64,000 nt of DNA from Bolinopsis microptera (lineage: Eukaryota > Ctenophora > Tentaculata > Lobata > Bolinopsidae). The notes under the pieces are model-generated. The model was not told where the DNA came from. It saw nothing but the letters and a program-made list of their open reading frames with translations, and searched no databases. The stretch lies in contig NC_087073.1 in the NCBI RefSeq assembly GCF_026151205.1, positions 5,415,001 to 5,479,000 on the forward strand, written 5' to 3'. The translations under genes and the position numbers were made by a program. Below, piece by piece: positions 1 to 12,800 of this stretch. Numbering within the stretch: position 1 is the first letter of the stretch; each line of letters starts with the position of its first letter.

Positions 1-626
1 CCTCCATATCACGCTCAACACCGGTAGTCGGACCGTGGAGAGAAAACTGTGACTATTTTGGTCTATTACTTCACACGTGCTAAAATTAGCCGAACACTGG
101 TACGTCAGATCGAGCTCGAAATTAGCACATATTTCTGGATCCAGACTGTGTTACAATAAACTTGGATGGTAAGATCCAAATGCAGAACGAAGCTAGACCG
201 AAAGAGCAACGGAGCATATCAGATTCAGTGCTCCAGAATAAGAAACACTCCTGATGAAGATAATGCAGATCAGTGTGGTGAGCCACTTCTAGCCAGAAGA
301 TGGACTTCAACACCTTATTGGCGCTGGTTATAGTGGCCTGTCGTAGTGGCAGAAATGAGCGGGTAAATGCGACACAGCTCATCCATCTTATCCCTTTAAA
401 TCATCACAAGCTTCTATTTTCATTCTTTCAAAAGAATGTCTCACAATTGACCATGTCAAATGTACTCGTGTCATATGTACACGGTAGGAGGTGTAACAGT
501 GCAGCCCCTCCCACTATTACAGGATAGAAACCACACCAAATACGTGTAGATTTATCACAATGGATAATAATATAGTATTTAAATACACGGTGGTTTTGAC
601 TCAAATTTGATGTAAAACTACTGTCG

Positions 627-671
627 ACTATTGTACTGACTATTGTACTGACCATTGTATTGACTATTGAG
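627..671. repeat. short tandem repeat, about 14-bp unit
   Basis: Several copies of (GA)CTATTGTACT with small changes. The minus-strand ORF across it is not supported as a gene. Confidence 0.6.
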
Positions 672-842
672 GCAATATATGTACATCTCAGATATGGAAT
701 CCAGTTTGGCATTGGTAGAAGTTAAGGTGTTTAAACCGACTCTCGGGCTCTTGATCAAAGATCGTCGATCAATCGAAACTTGACAAATCTCAAGGCTCCC
801 AAATTCTTACTGAACTTAGATTTTCCCGTGATGGTACGTTAG

Positions 843-969
843 GTAACGAAATTTAAATTTAAATTTGTTATCAGTTCAAAGAGCATACATTCTGTAAGCT
901 CAATAAATCAATGGCTTACAAGAAAATGTATGCCCTCTAAACTGATAACAATGAATTTAAATCAGTTAC
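843..969. repeat. 127-bp foldback element
   Basis: Imperfect inverted repeat: GTTATCAGTT, AGAGCATACATT and TGTAAGC on the left are matched as GCTTACA, AATGTATGC and ACTGATAAC on the right, with a loop of about 14 bases. AAATTTAAAT and GTAAC at the outer ends also pair. It looks like a small MITE; no clear target duplication was found. Confidence 0.7.
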
Positions 970-1913
970 TGCTACTTAATATACATACATAATTTATGTA
1001 ATTCTCCCGCGCCGGCTCATAATGTAACAAATTTGAGTTTAATTAATAAGCCCAACTAGACTAGTCATGATATCTGTAGAAACCACACGTCGGTTGGCAT
1101 GGGGGCCGGAGGTTGTTGACAACTGTAGGAGGAACATTGAGTGAAGTAAAGTGTGGTGTATGACTTCGTAATTTGTGCAGTTTCAATGATTAGGAGGTGA
1201 ACTTGAAGGTGATAAGGACATTAGTAAATAAGAGGCTGACAGCTGCCATCATAAATCTTATAACTTGACAAACTTATCATCTGAGATATTTCAATGAAAT
1301 TCAGGTGTCTGGTGTAGTCCAAGAGATCAGTGAATCATATCGCACTGTAATTTAGTAGGTATAATTCCATAATCAGTGGACAGTGAGTCAGTTCAACTAG
1401 GTGGGTATAATCAGTGGGTAGACAAAGAATTGAGCTCCTAGGTCAGAGATAGACTGAGTGCTATTCCACTGATCGATTGCGAAAAAAGGAAGTAATCAAC
1501 TTTTGGCTTTTCTGCTTCTCGTCCGGAGTATCCCATATAACACGGTTCAAGTTCTTACCCATCTTATTTAAATACAGTCTATATCTGCGCAATCGTAGGT
1601 TATTACGTCGTTTTATCAAAATCTAATTTGCCGCTAGGATTCCAATTAGGGGGTATTAAGCTTACACAAACATGGCATGCAGCCTCGAGTATATAATTCA
1701 TTAACTTGGGGTCAGTAGCAATTGTTGCAAGCTTTTAAAAGCAACATGTTTAAACCAGGGAATAGATTGATCTAAATCATACTTGCAAACTTCTTATGTT
1801 ATTTCCTGCTCACGAGGGGTACAATCTGCTTGAACGGTCTACTAAATGGAAGATATTCCCCGTGCTTACAAACGCACTCATAAACCTCCTCAAGTTGGTA
1901 GGAACAGCAGATG

Positions 1914-1975
1914 AGGGGTCACGTGGGTTGTCAGGGGTCACGTGATGGTTGTCAGGGGTCACGTGACGGTTGTTT
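1914..1975. repeat. triple GTCACGTG tandem repeat
   Basis: Three tandem copies of a unit of about 20 bases, GGGGTCACGTGRNGGTTGTC-like. Each holds a CACGTG E-box at 1920, 1939 and 1960. The second and third are extended palindromes (TCACGTGA and GTCACGTGAC). Confidence 0.8.
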
Positions 1976-4533
1976 GTGTACGGACTTCCAATCACATGTA
2001 GATAATCTCCTTCACCAGTATTAGTGTGGGAAACGTACTCCATATTGTGGCAAACCACAACTTCCGCTCCGTGAATATCATGTCACGTATATCATTTTGT
2101 CCAAATTAATTCGGGTAAACCAGGGTGACGTACTTGGTGATATTTTATGGTATTATGTCACGTATGAAAGTGTGCGGGCAAGTAGCAGTCTGGAGGTTGC
2201 CCGGAACTGTGCAATCAATGCAATTGTGTTTGTCACACTACTTAGCATGGTCTAATCAATTGGAAACACTGCCAATATAATTATAATGATGTAAGGCATG
2301 AATATTTAACGATGAGTTATATCCCAGACTTCTTATCGGCTCCAACCTGCAACCAAGAATCCTAAACTAATACGATCTTCAATCTTAATTTATATTATGG
2401 TAATCATAAGTTTCGACTTTTGAGACAGCTTAGCTGTAATCGGCTATTATTCGGTCATAGTCCGAAGAGCTAGATTTACTTTTCTATCGCAAAACTCGAA
2501 ACTTGCATATCTGGATGGTTTTGCTTCGGAACAGATCACCCCGAAAAAAGAGAAAGTCTAGCCAAATATCCTAGCCAGTAACCTGAAGGTTGGATAGAAG
2601 TTTGTGGGGGAGTGAGTGGCCCCAGATTCGATTTTTGAAAATTAGATTAGTCTTCAGAACCATTATTCTAACCGCATTACATATAACACCTAGTTTACCA
2701 CTGGTCAGTGCACTCATTTTTACTTGCTGGGAAGAGAGAGAAATGATATGTTGGATGAGGAGCACTACTCGGAGGATGAGCATGACTCTATAATTCTGGT
2801 GGGTCGGCTCGCTTCTGTGAGATGCCACACTTTAAGTAATGAAACACTTAGTAGTTGTGGTAGCATGCAATGTATCATTATGATGATACTTATGATACTT
2901 ATGATCATAATTATGCAGTATAAGTTACAAGTTTAAGAAGCACCCCGGGGCCAGGAGGCACCAGGCACGATAGTTTCTATGTAACAATTACTGGCGACGG
3001 ATTCAAACGTTATTCACCAATTTCCAGAAATCAGGGTCCCTGACCATGGCATAATATAATAAAACACAGCTTTATTGTGATGAAACCTAATTTTCTTTAT
3101 ATTTCAGGGGACGGTGGAAGAGCGTGAATAAGGGGTAAACGTTACATGAAAACATGTAATGCTATTGACTCATTAGCTAGCGAAAACAGGATCCAAATCT
3201 AATCAGGGTAATAACTCCATGTTTCTTTTAGCACGTACTTGACCCGTAATTTGGTAATATTTTATTTTAGATTGTCCCCTGCACTCGCAAATTATAATGT
3301 GGCTGTAGAGTAAGATGGTAGTGCACATGATCTAGTTTCCAGCCAATCAGAGGGCCTGGTTCCGAACCGACCAATAAAGATACCAACCTGTGATAATGCT
3401 ACTTACGCTTCCAATTTGCTGATAACAAATTCACAAATTATAGGGCTCAAAAGATAAGGGATTTCAATTTTTCGATATAAAAATCATTAGGTAAGTGTTC
3501 TTCGGGAAAAATCTAATTTTTTCCGTTGTAGACTGTTAATTATGAGGACGATAAGGAGACAGGCGGACTGGTTTTAATCAGAAATGGACCGCTTTATAAT
3601 TAGAATCTCATTGAAATTCAGGGGAAATAAATTATAAACCGTATTTGGTATACTAGATTGTGAGATCGAATATACGCCGAAAACTGTTGTAAATCTAGGG
3701 AAAAAACTGATGTAATTCTAAAAACCTTAAAGTTTACAATCAATAATTTACCTATTTTTTAATCGTTATTCACTTCTGATGAATGGTGGTGTTGCAGGCA
3801 GACGCAGTCATGCTTGAGAAGAGAAATTAACAGTAACACCATTCTGCTTTTCCTCTTGGTTTCGTAGGAAAAGCGTTGCTCAGCAATGAAATTCCCTGGA
3901 ATGTTAGTTAAGAGTGAGGTGTTATACGAATACTTGGCAGGATGCTGGTATTCGCCAAATTTATGATTTTGAAAGTAAGTATGTTTTAAAAAGGTTACGT
4001 ATATTCAATCCATTGATAAGTTATTTAATAAGGTTTTGTCAGTTCTGATGAATCAAAAAACGGTTTGAAACTTTCAAGTTCCGACCGTAACGATGGAATC
4101 ATTTCTGTGAAGATTCAAAACGGTTTATAAATTTGTCGTGTTCAGTATTTCAGTTACATAATACAGCGCAAATTCGATCTTACTGGTACAAATTACAGTA
4201 ATTTTGTAGCGCTAAACCCCGTTATTTTTGAGAGGGAGCTGCAATAACTACCCTCACATTCATTCCCAAGAAAAGTTCGAATACCCTCAGGGGATGTATG
4301 ACGTGACGTTTTTCTAATTCCTATTATTATCCGAGTAGTAGCGTTAGAGGCTGCATCACTGCTCTCATCTTTTAACTGTTCAACACGTTGCCGTGTTACC
4401 AGTGTTAAAAAGTAATTGCACTATTTCAGCTCCCTGGACAATGTTGCACATGGGCCACTGCACGGGGTGTCAAAACTCGAAAGTTCTAAGAAGTGAACCA
4501 CGTGACCACATTTAGGTTCCAACTAGTTAGCGG

Positions 4534-4547
4534 GTTGCTAGGGTAAC
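4534..4547 (+). promoter_or_regulatory. X-box-like site (RFX type)
   Basis: GTTGCTAGGGTAAC matches the general RFX X-box form, two half sites GTTGCY and RGTAAC two bases apart. No gene start was recognised nearby, so its role is unknown. Confidence 0.4.
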
Positions 4548-6063
4548 TAATCATATTCCCAATAGATTTGGAGTTGTGCCAACTCTGAAACCCTAAAAAA
4601 GGTGGGAAATTCGAACCCGATCGGAGTAAGAGGTAGCTGCTAACTGGCCGGTAACCTACTTGTGAAAATACAATTATCTCCGTGCAATAAACTCTCAAAA
4701 GGTTGATTACATTGTAGAGAGTTGTGTGAGGTGCTATGGAACCTCTGGTTATTGAGTTCTAGAGCACTGTGAAACTCTCATTAGGCTCCAATGACAGGAC
4801 ACACTCAGCCCGGAGATTCCCCCACTGACACTCAGAGGAACAAGTATGCGGAACTGTTTGAGCGGCCCAGTTATAGAAGAAAAGTGCGGACTCAGGCTGG
4901 TTGATAACCTAATCCACAGGGTAGTAGTTCAGATGCATTATCAGATTAAAGAGCGATTATCTAATAAAGGTGACACGCTGATCAGGCTTGTTGGGGTCCA
5001 GCTGTAGTCATGACAACTCATCTAGTTAGAGCAGCTGTTCCAGTGCCAGGAATTGTAAGAATTAGTTAAGCTCGTGCCGGTATGTGCTGGTCCTGATCAG
5101 CTGGAGACGGAACTGAGTGGTGGCTACTCACGAGCGGGTTATTATTGTGTTTGCTAAAAGTAACACTCAGGTTAGACGTCTAAAAATAAACACCACACGA
5201 TCATGGGTATAATTATCTCTCAGGTAAAGTTCATGTTTTTGGGGGCTCTGCTTCTATTTGATACAGCTCGTGACGTTGGCATTCTGCCAACATTTGAACT
5301 TGATTTATATGCTGGACACGAGCCAGGAAATCAGTCACATATAATATAGCAGGGCAATCATCCGGCTGTATTGTTCTCGCACTACTATTGGTCGCCCCGG
5401 ATTCAATTACTGGATGCGAGCCAGGAAGAGGGGTTTTTAGAGGGGTGAATTAGAAAATAAATGTGCCATATATTGTACAAATCATGATCAAGGATTGATA
5501 ATGTAATTATCTGTAATTGGGATTTGACCCTAGGGACAAGAACAGCGGTGCCGGTCTCACATTTTGTTGAATACCCTTTTAAATCTATGATTGTTGTAAG
5601 CTAAATCTAATGAACGTTTCTCTAGGTTTCAAGATTTTCAGTGGCGCCACCGTCCGCTTGTGTATCTGGTCACTTATTAGTGATCTAATACCGGCATATC
5701 CTCCGCGTATTCGTCTATTCGTGTCAAAATATGTCCAAATACAAGGAAAACCGGATCAACTTACAGACTGTTGACTGCGTGTCTTTGAGTCTGATGGTTA
5801 TAATAAATACCATTCTTCTACATTCCTTCACAGTAATCCGCATCTCCTGGGTTAAAGTTTTCATCAAAACAGCGACATTTACTCTCCAGAAAACATCATT
5901 TTGATGGTCATACATTTGTAGAGTTTTAATTAGTTTCAAGTATAGATTGAATACAAATTATAGAACTCAATTTCAAAAGCAAAATGTTGCAAAGTTAAAT
6001 AATATAAGTTTAACATATAAATACAAATGTACATACTGTCATATTTGAAAAAATCATAAAAAA

Positions 6064-6069
6064 TTTATT
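6064..6069 (-). terminator. candidate poly(A) signal for WDR90
   Basis: AATAAA on the minus strand (TTTATT on the plus), about 375 bases downstream of the WDR90 stop. It is the first clear hexamer I noticed there. In AT-rich DNA such hexamers occur by chance. Confidence 0.35.
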
Positions 6070-6445
6070 GATTGCCCGTCAAAAGTCATGATTTGATCGC
6101 AACATTATAAAGCTAAGTAATACAATTAATAATCACTGCTCAAAATAAAGAACATATAAAATATCAAAGCCCAGCCAAATTATCATCATTCACTGATTTG
6201 ATTCTGATGTGTCTGAAAATTAATGTGATAACCCTGAAAATATACTGCATAATAAATTCAAGTTTAACCTTTAAATATGTACATGCACTATACACTGTAA
6301 ACCTACGGTTGAGCAGTATATTTAAACACCATCGCTCTCTCTACAATTTAATTGTCCTATTGTTCCAGCAATCCATTTCTCCAACTCTTTAACTATACTT
6401 CCCCTCTGAAACCTGATTCCCCTGCATTCCAAAGGAAATACCTTC

Positions 6446-6889
6446 TCAGACCTTCACATTCCACAGTGCAATCCCTGCACCCGACCCGGAACACACCACG
6501 TTATTTTTCTCCCAATACCCAGCTATACCCACCTCATTATCATGGGCCACAAAGTCTTGGAATGTTCCGCTGGTATAGTCCACTATGGTAACTAACCGGT
6601 CGTGACTTCCAATAACAATCAGGTTAGAGTTGGGGATGATATCTAGGGCTGTAGCCCAGTGTGCTAGGTTTATCTTGCGGACTGTCTCCTTGGTTTTGAA
6701 ATTGTAGAACAGGATCTCCTGAAGGAGTCCGTATCCTGCGTAAAGGATGGTGTCTCGTTCAAGAGGGGAGAAGAGGGCTAGAGAGGGAGGGAGGGATCTG
6801 TAGTTGTTTTTATCTACTGGATCTCCAGAGGGAGTGAAGGAGGGGGCTGGGAACGAGAGCCAACAAATCATCTTGTTATTGTCTGTTTC
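6446..6889 (-). CDS. WDR90: WDR90 exon 17 (C-terminal WD repeats and stop)
   Basis: 147 codons and a TGA stop. It reads WLSFPAPS, SLPPSLALFSP, VTIVDYTSGTFQDFVAHDNE and ends IALWNVKV. This matches the vertebrate C-terminus (VDWLSFP, LPPSLAAF, AQDFAGHDNAV, ILVWEV). The acceptor is ATTTTCAG. Confidence 0.95.
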   Translation of the reverse strand, partial: ETDNNKMICWLSFPAPSFTPSGDPVDKNNYRSLPPSLALFSPLERDTILYAGYGLLQEILFYNFKTKETVRKINLAHWATALDIIPNSNLIVIGSHDRLVTIVDYTSGTFQDFVAHDNEVGIAGYWEKNNVVCSGSGAGIALWNVKV

Positions 6890-9800
6890 CTGAAAATAAT
6901 GCTGCTGACACAATATGACAAATTGCGTACGGGGGCGCACGCAGAAAAGGGAAATAGTTTTAATGAAATTGAATTGTAAATGTCCGTTAGTCAGGCGGAA
7001 TTCGTAAAAGCGGATAAGTGTCCCAAAACAAATTTCTCACCCAGTCTGCAGCCCAAACACTGACCCGACGGTCTGCAGTGGCAATCAACCAGTGCGGGGA
7101 CAAAGTGCTGAAATTGAGGGAGGTCACAGCAGCAGTACTCTTCTTGTGATCCGATATTACTCTCATGATTAGGCCTGTCTCCGAGTTGATGACTGAAGCT
7201 AAGCCGTTGCTGTCCCCTGACACCAACACCTGGCCTGAAGAAGGGGGTTTGTGTCAGGTTTATTTGCTTGTAAAGTTTATGATTTCCAGACCAGACAAAT
7301 AAATGGAAATCCAAGTTTGGATATCTAAAGCACTTTTGCTCTTTATCGTCTATTTATAGAGTATACCTAAATATCAGATATTGGTGGTATCAAGACTTTT
7401 AACTTAGCTGATCTACTTTAATTCTTTAGTCGGCATTCCATAGCATGCTTAAATCTGCTAGTAAATAAAGTTGCGAACGCAAAAGTCTTCTAAATTGTGA
7501 AGCTCAGTACCTTTAATAGTATCTCCGTGATGATTTCATGAGTTTCATATTAGTAGCTTATACTTGAAGAGCCTATAATTCCTGTAATCCCGAAATAACA
7601 GACATGCTTCTAAAATAACCGAATTACCCGCCCTGAGCATTTCTCGGCAGACTGTATGGCTAGCAGGTCACTAAACACTATGTTTAAAGTTTCAAATTTT
7701 AGCAATTCCTGTTCCCAGTCCCTCAAGGCGTCGAGACAATAGCACGGCAGATACTTAGTTCCGAGAATCTGTTCTGAATCCCGTACCTGACGGCTGACCA
7801 GTGGTGCAAATCATTCTTAACTCCTTAGCTCACTTACCGGGAAGGTCTCACTCTAAACATCAAATTAAGGGGACCCCACTAAATGGCAGAACAGCTGGGT
7901 AGCCATCTCCACTCCATTTCAACAAATTTTGAAATTGGCCATTTAGTAAGAACCACAAATTGTGATGATTCGCAAAACATTTCTGATATGATTATGTCTT
8001 TAAATAAACATTATGAGTATTACAGTAGCCCATGCACGTCACACACCTGGAAATTAAACTCGGGCCCCTAATCTCCTGGCTGAATTTGAAATATACGGCG
8101 GGAAGCTAGCAGGGAATATTGGGAGAACTCAGAACAGTGCACAGCTCGGCTAATGTAATCAGGTACAATTCATTAGCATCTAGGCTATTGACAAATCATG
8201 AGATTGAACAAATACCTGTAACCACGTTCAACAGCCACCAGAACAATTGAAAGTCAGCGTGTTTTGGATCTGTGCCAGGAATGTGTTATAACAGATCGGG
8301 CATGAGGGGCATTAGTCAGAGCCATTTAACAGGTCATACTGTGTGAAACCAGTACGTGCCCAGATGTTGTGGGGAAGTTAGCCAGCCGGATGTGCGAGAC
8401 TCGGATCGGGAACATGGTATTCTGAATTTCTGCCACATTTTTAAATATTTGTGATTAATCGCACAGCTCCAGAGAGTCAGAAGCTGTTCACAGACAGGGA
8501 GTCCGCGAAAAAGGGCACAGGTTTTAAAATTAACTTATGAGCCTTTTTTTCTGTAATTCAATGAACTGGTGACATTAGGGAAACTCTACTCATTCACTAA
8601 TCCCCAATAAAGTTTGGAACACTATCGCAACTCAGTTCATTTTCCAGAAGAGCAAGTAAATCCTCACTGATTTTCGCGCTAATTCTTATAATTAAAGAGA
8701 AAACTCTTTACTTGGACAACTCACCATTCTGTGAGTATCTCAAGATTGTAATGGCTTGTCGGTGAGGTGCCATTTTACAGATCATAGCCACACTGGCCAG
8801 GTCGAAAGTCCTGATTGTGCCGTCTCCATAACCGGCACTGATTCGTGTACTGTCGTCCGGACGGAACACTATGCATGTGCAGGAGGCGCTCACAACTTGA
8901 AACTGGACTGCTTGTTCCAGCGGCTCTGAGGGAATGGTTGTTAGAGTTGAGGATGAAGTGTAGTGGTTCTGAAATAATTAGGATCGCGTTGTGTCGCCAC
9001 TCTAGTTCGGCCAGGTTTTAATCTTTGGTTTTGTGTTCCCCGCAGAAACTTGTGTAAATCACGGAATTTTCTGGCCACCGGCCACTTGGGTAACCTATGG
9101 AGGTGTTAATTAAGAAAAAGTTTGCACTTTAATAAATTCAAGTAGCCGTTTCCGGGTCACCGTTAATCTTTTTCCAGCGGTAACCCGCGTAAAACAGCAT
9201 ATTATTCAAACTAAGAATTAGCCAAGTTTACCGGGCATCATCCCGGTAGGTTTACCAGATTTATACCTCTCTGTAAAACCCTCTAACGCTAATCCCCCCT
9301 CCGATCTTGTGGCTAAATAACGAACTTTTAACTGAATCGTTATTTCACATGTACAGTCGTTCCACTCACTACCCACTGACAGGCGCCACTTTGCAAGATA
9401 ACAATAGTGGCGGGAGTAAGCCACTCAACAGACCGGTAAACTGACAAATACTCCTTTATAATATATTGCACCTGTCTATGATCAGTATCCGGACCTGGTC
9501 TAGACGTAGGGCTCTCAATTTCTGTCAACGTTACCCGGAAGTAGGCAGCCACTGTATGGACCGTTTAGGCGAATAATTTAGACAGATAAGTGATTGTGTC
9601 TGAGTAGCGGTGACGACACTCCAGCCGAGGACGACTGGGACGCATTAATATTATATGCTGACTACGTTCACGTCCAAGTGAAGGAGGCGGGCTGTGTTTT
9701 GTGTTTGACGTAGGTAGGAAGGGAATCGTCTGGCGCATTTTGTGAAAATGCAAGGCGACGATGATGTAATTTGTTGGTATGATAATATGAAGCTAAAAAG

Positions 9801-12800
9801 TCTGGAGGGTAAATTAGTCTAGGAAATGAGCCCTACAGACTGCAGAAATTAGTTATCTCAAAACGAAATCAACCGGCCGTGACAGAGAAAAATGTTCTCC
9901 GCAGAAAGGACAGAGTTTCCTGGTTTAAAAAAACATGATTATTTGTATAATGACTCTGGAGTCTGACTGGAAATGCGAAAAAAGCTTAAAGTAAGAAAAT
10001 TTGATAAGCCACAATTGATTTTGGTGATAAATCATAAAACTTTTCCTTCAACCTCATAATTACATTTACCGAAAAGCTGAATGACGGTTGCCAAGTGTCG
10101 GTTTTAGATACAATATTCCCATGCCTATTACATAATAACATAAAAAGTAGACGAATTGTCGTGATAAAATTGAGGTTAGGGCTCGTCGAGAAAAATTACC
10201 GCGGAGTCCGATCATTAGGGTCATTAGCGAGGGAGAGGAGCGGTCTGAACTCAAGCTAAATACACTTAACTTCAAGAATTAAGGGTAGCTCAGTATCAAT
10301 TGCAAGCTTTTTTGTCGATCAGTTCACATCTAAAACATTGCTGAATATTCTTAATACTATTTCTGTAATAACCAATCTCCTGCCCAGGGGTAATTCCTGA
10401 GAGTAAATACCAATGTACGGGACTGCTTGCAATACAGTCCAGCAAAAACCGTATATTTACCGTAGTTCCAAAGTCTGAGACTTCCATCTTCGATTGCTAC
10501 TGCGAAAGTGTCCCCGGAACTGAATGCAATGTCGTTGACTTGATCAGGATGTCCGCCAACAAGTCGGATGGATGTCTTTTCCTCCCAGTTCACATACCAG
10601 AGTGTTCCAGACGTAGTGCCGACAATACCTGGGACAAAATACGTTCAAAATATTTCCGATAAGAAGAATAGTAATGGAGGTCAAACTTTTAAAGTTTTCG
10701 CTAGGAATAAGGAATTTTTTAGGTAGAAGATAATTCTTGAGTGAAAAATGACTGTACACGTGGAGCTTGCTGGTCATAAATATACAAGAAAGTTGTATTA
10801 AAACGTATGTGAAGCGAAGTTTCAGTAAAATGGCTATTGAAGTAATTTTAACATTATGTAATATGGTCTCAATTATAAATGGGGATATGTCTCTCTCCCA
10901 ATTAATTCATATGCTAATATCTGTGGTTTATTTAAATCTTTATTATTCATGATTAATTAATTGAAGAATTTAACAGAAAAAGGGCCATTCACTACTCAAA
11001 CTTCATTTAGTTTCGATTTGGACATCAGCATATTCAGTAACCAAGGATTGAGAATAAATGGGAACTTTAACAAGCCCCAGGAATTGCACATATCAAGTTA
11101 AATCTTTAGACTTATATCATAAACCAAGGAACCTACCATACTTAAATTATAAACTAAGGAAGCTAAAAATTTTAAGTGGCGCTCGATTTAACAAGAGTCT
11201 AAATTCTGAAGTTTACAGTTAAGGCGCTACGTAGTGCGTAGTTCCTACTTTCTACTATACAGTTTACTTCACTGTTAAATAATGATTTACGTGTAGCAGT
11301 CACAATAAAGGAACAAACAGTAGGTAGGATGAACATTTTAACCTCATTCATTTAAATTATTTGATAAAATCTTGAATCATGGGCCATATTTATTGTTTAG
11401 TTATAATTTCACTGAGATCTTCGACCGGAATGGACTATTATATTAATTACAGCAGTTTAGGGTTTGATTTTGATTCACGATGTCAATCCTTCGCAGCTCG
11501 GTGAGGCAGTGGTGCATCTCGCCGATCTACCGAAGTGGTTGCGAGAAGCATTATTTGATGCGCGCGCGACCCAGTAGTGCATCGCGCTACAAGGTTTGAT
11601 TAAGTTTTAACAGCCACCTTATTTGGGTCTATGAGCAGACGACTTTACAAGATTGTACACTGTTTATGCTCATACCTAATACCTATGTCCCATTAGCATA
11701 ATATTTAAGATGGGAGATGCGGTAAAAAATGGACCTTGTAATTTAAACCGATCGATCCGGCGCGCTATGAAGCCAATGATATTTTAGCGGTTTATCGCAC
11801 ATTTTCAAAACATGTGAACAGAGCGCTGACATTGACTTTGAACACTCTGCTACTGCTCGCGCAATCCATAAAATACAAATCCTACGCGAATTGTTACCGG
11901 ACGTTACATATGGGGCAACTCTGGGCTCTACATTCACAAGGACACTACTTGGTTGCTTGCTTTATGCCTACCTAAATTCATTTGTTCGTCCATAACGCAG
12001 GAAACTATTGCTGCATCAAACTCCAGTTCATCGTGTAGCATGACAGAGGTGTCATCAGCGTCGGTTTTCTGTATGTTCCATAATTTTAGATTCTTGCTCA
12101 CTCCACCTGAAATGTTTTCGATTTCAGTCTTATTTAGTATCGGGAGAGAACGATTCCGTTAGACATTCAACAAGCCCATTAAAAGAGCTAAATTTGATTA
12201 TCGAAATTGACATTTTACTTCCCTCGGTATCCAATACAAGCAAGTTATCCCGGTTAAATGGCTGTCTAGACAACACTCTTTAAAACACCCACCTGAAACG
12301 AGGGAAGCGTTCTGATACCACAGCAAATCAACCTCCTGCGGGTGAGCGGACCAATGCAGGATACAAGCAGTCGATCTGGGGTCCCACAAGGTCACATACC
12401 CAGTGTTAGTTCCTATGTAGACCATGCCTGTGTCAGTGTAAGTCACAGCTGTGAACTCTGCTTCATCTCCAATACTGAGTAATGGAACTTTAGCTTGTGT
12501 CTGGTGATATTATCTCAAGTTAGAGGATCGTTAAAATTGGTTTTCGTGAAGAAATGATGGAAGACCATGCATGAAAACCATTAACCGTAAACACAAACCT
12601 TCTAATAAACTGCATAGGAAGTGTTCCGGTAGCCACGCTCAGTTCCTGTTTGTGATCTAGAATCCAGAACTGGACACATTTTCCTGCTGTTACAAACTCA
12701 GTAGCGTTCTGTGGGTCACACGCCACTGCGTGGACATAATGCTCAGTCTGAACAATATTATTACAGTTTACTCGTACAGTAACAGAAACAGAAACAAAAA

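Larger units (their letters stand above)
1..6063. other. non-coding stretch beyond the WDR90 3' end
   Basis: No ORF here resembles a known protein or shows exon-like structure. Contents worth naming are the foldback at 843-969, the E-box triplet at 1914-1975 and the X-box-like site at 4534-4547. Exons of an unrecognised gene cannot be excluded. Confidence 0.5.

Noticed and set aside
11743-12162. ORFs of 64 (minus) and 69 (plus) codons
   Set aside because: The plus ORF is the shadow of WDR90 exon 13; the minus ORF lies in the intron between exons 13 and 14 with no WD-repeat similarity.
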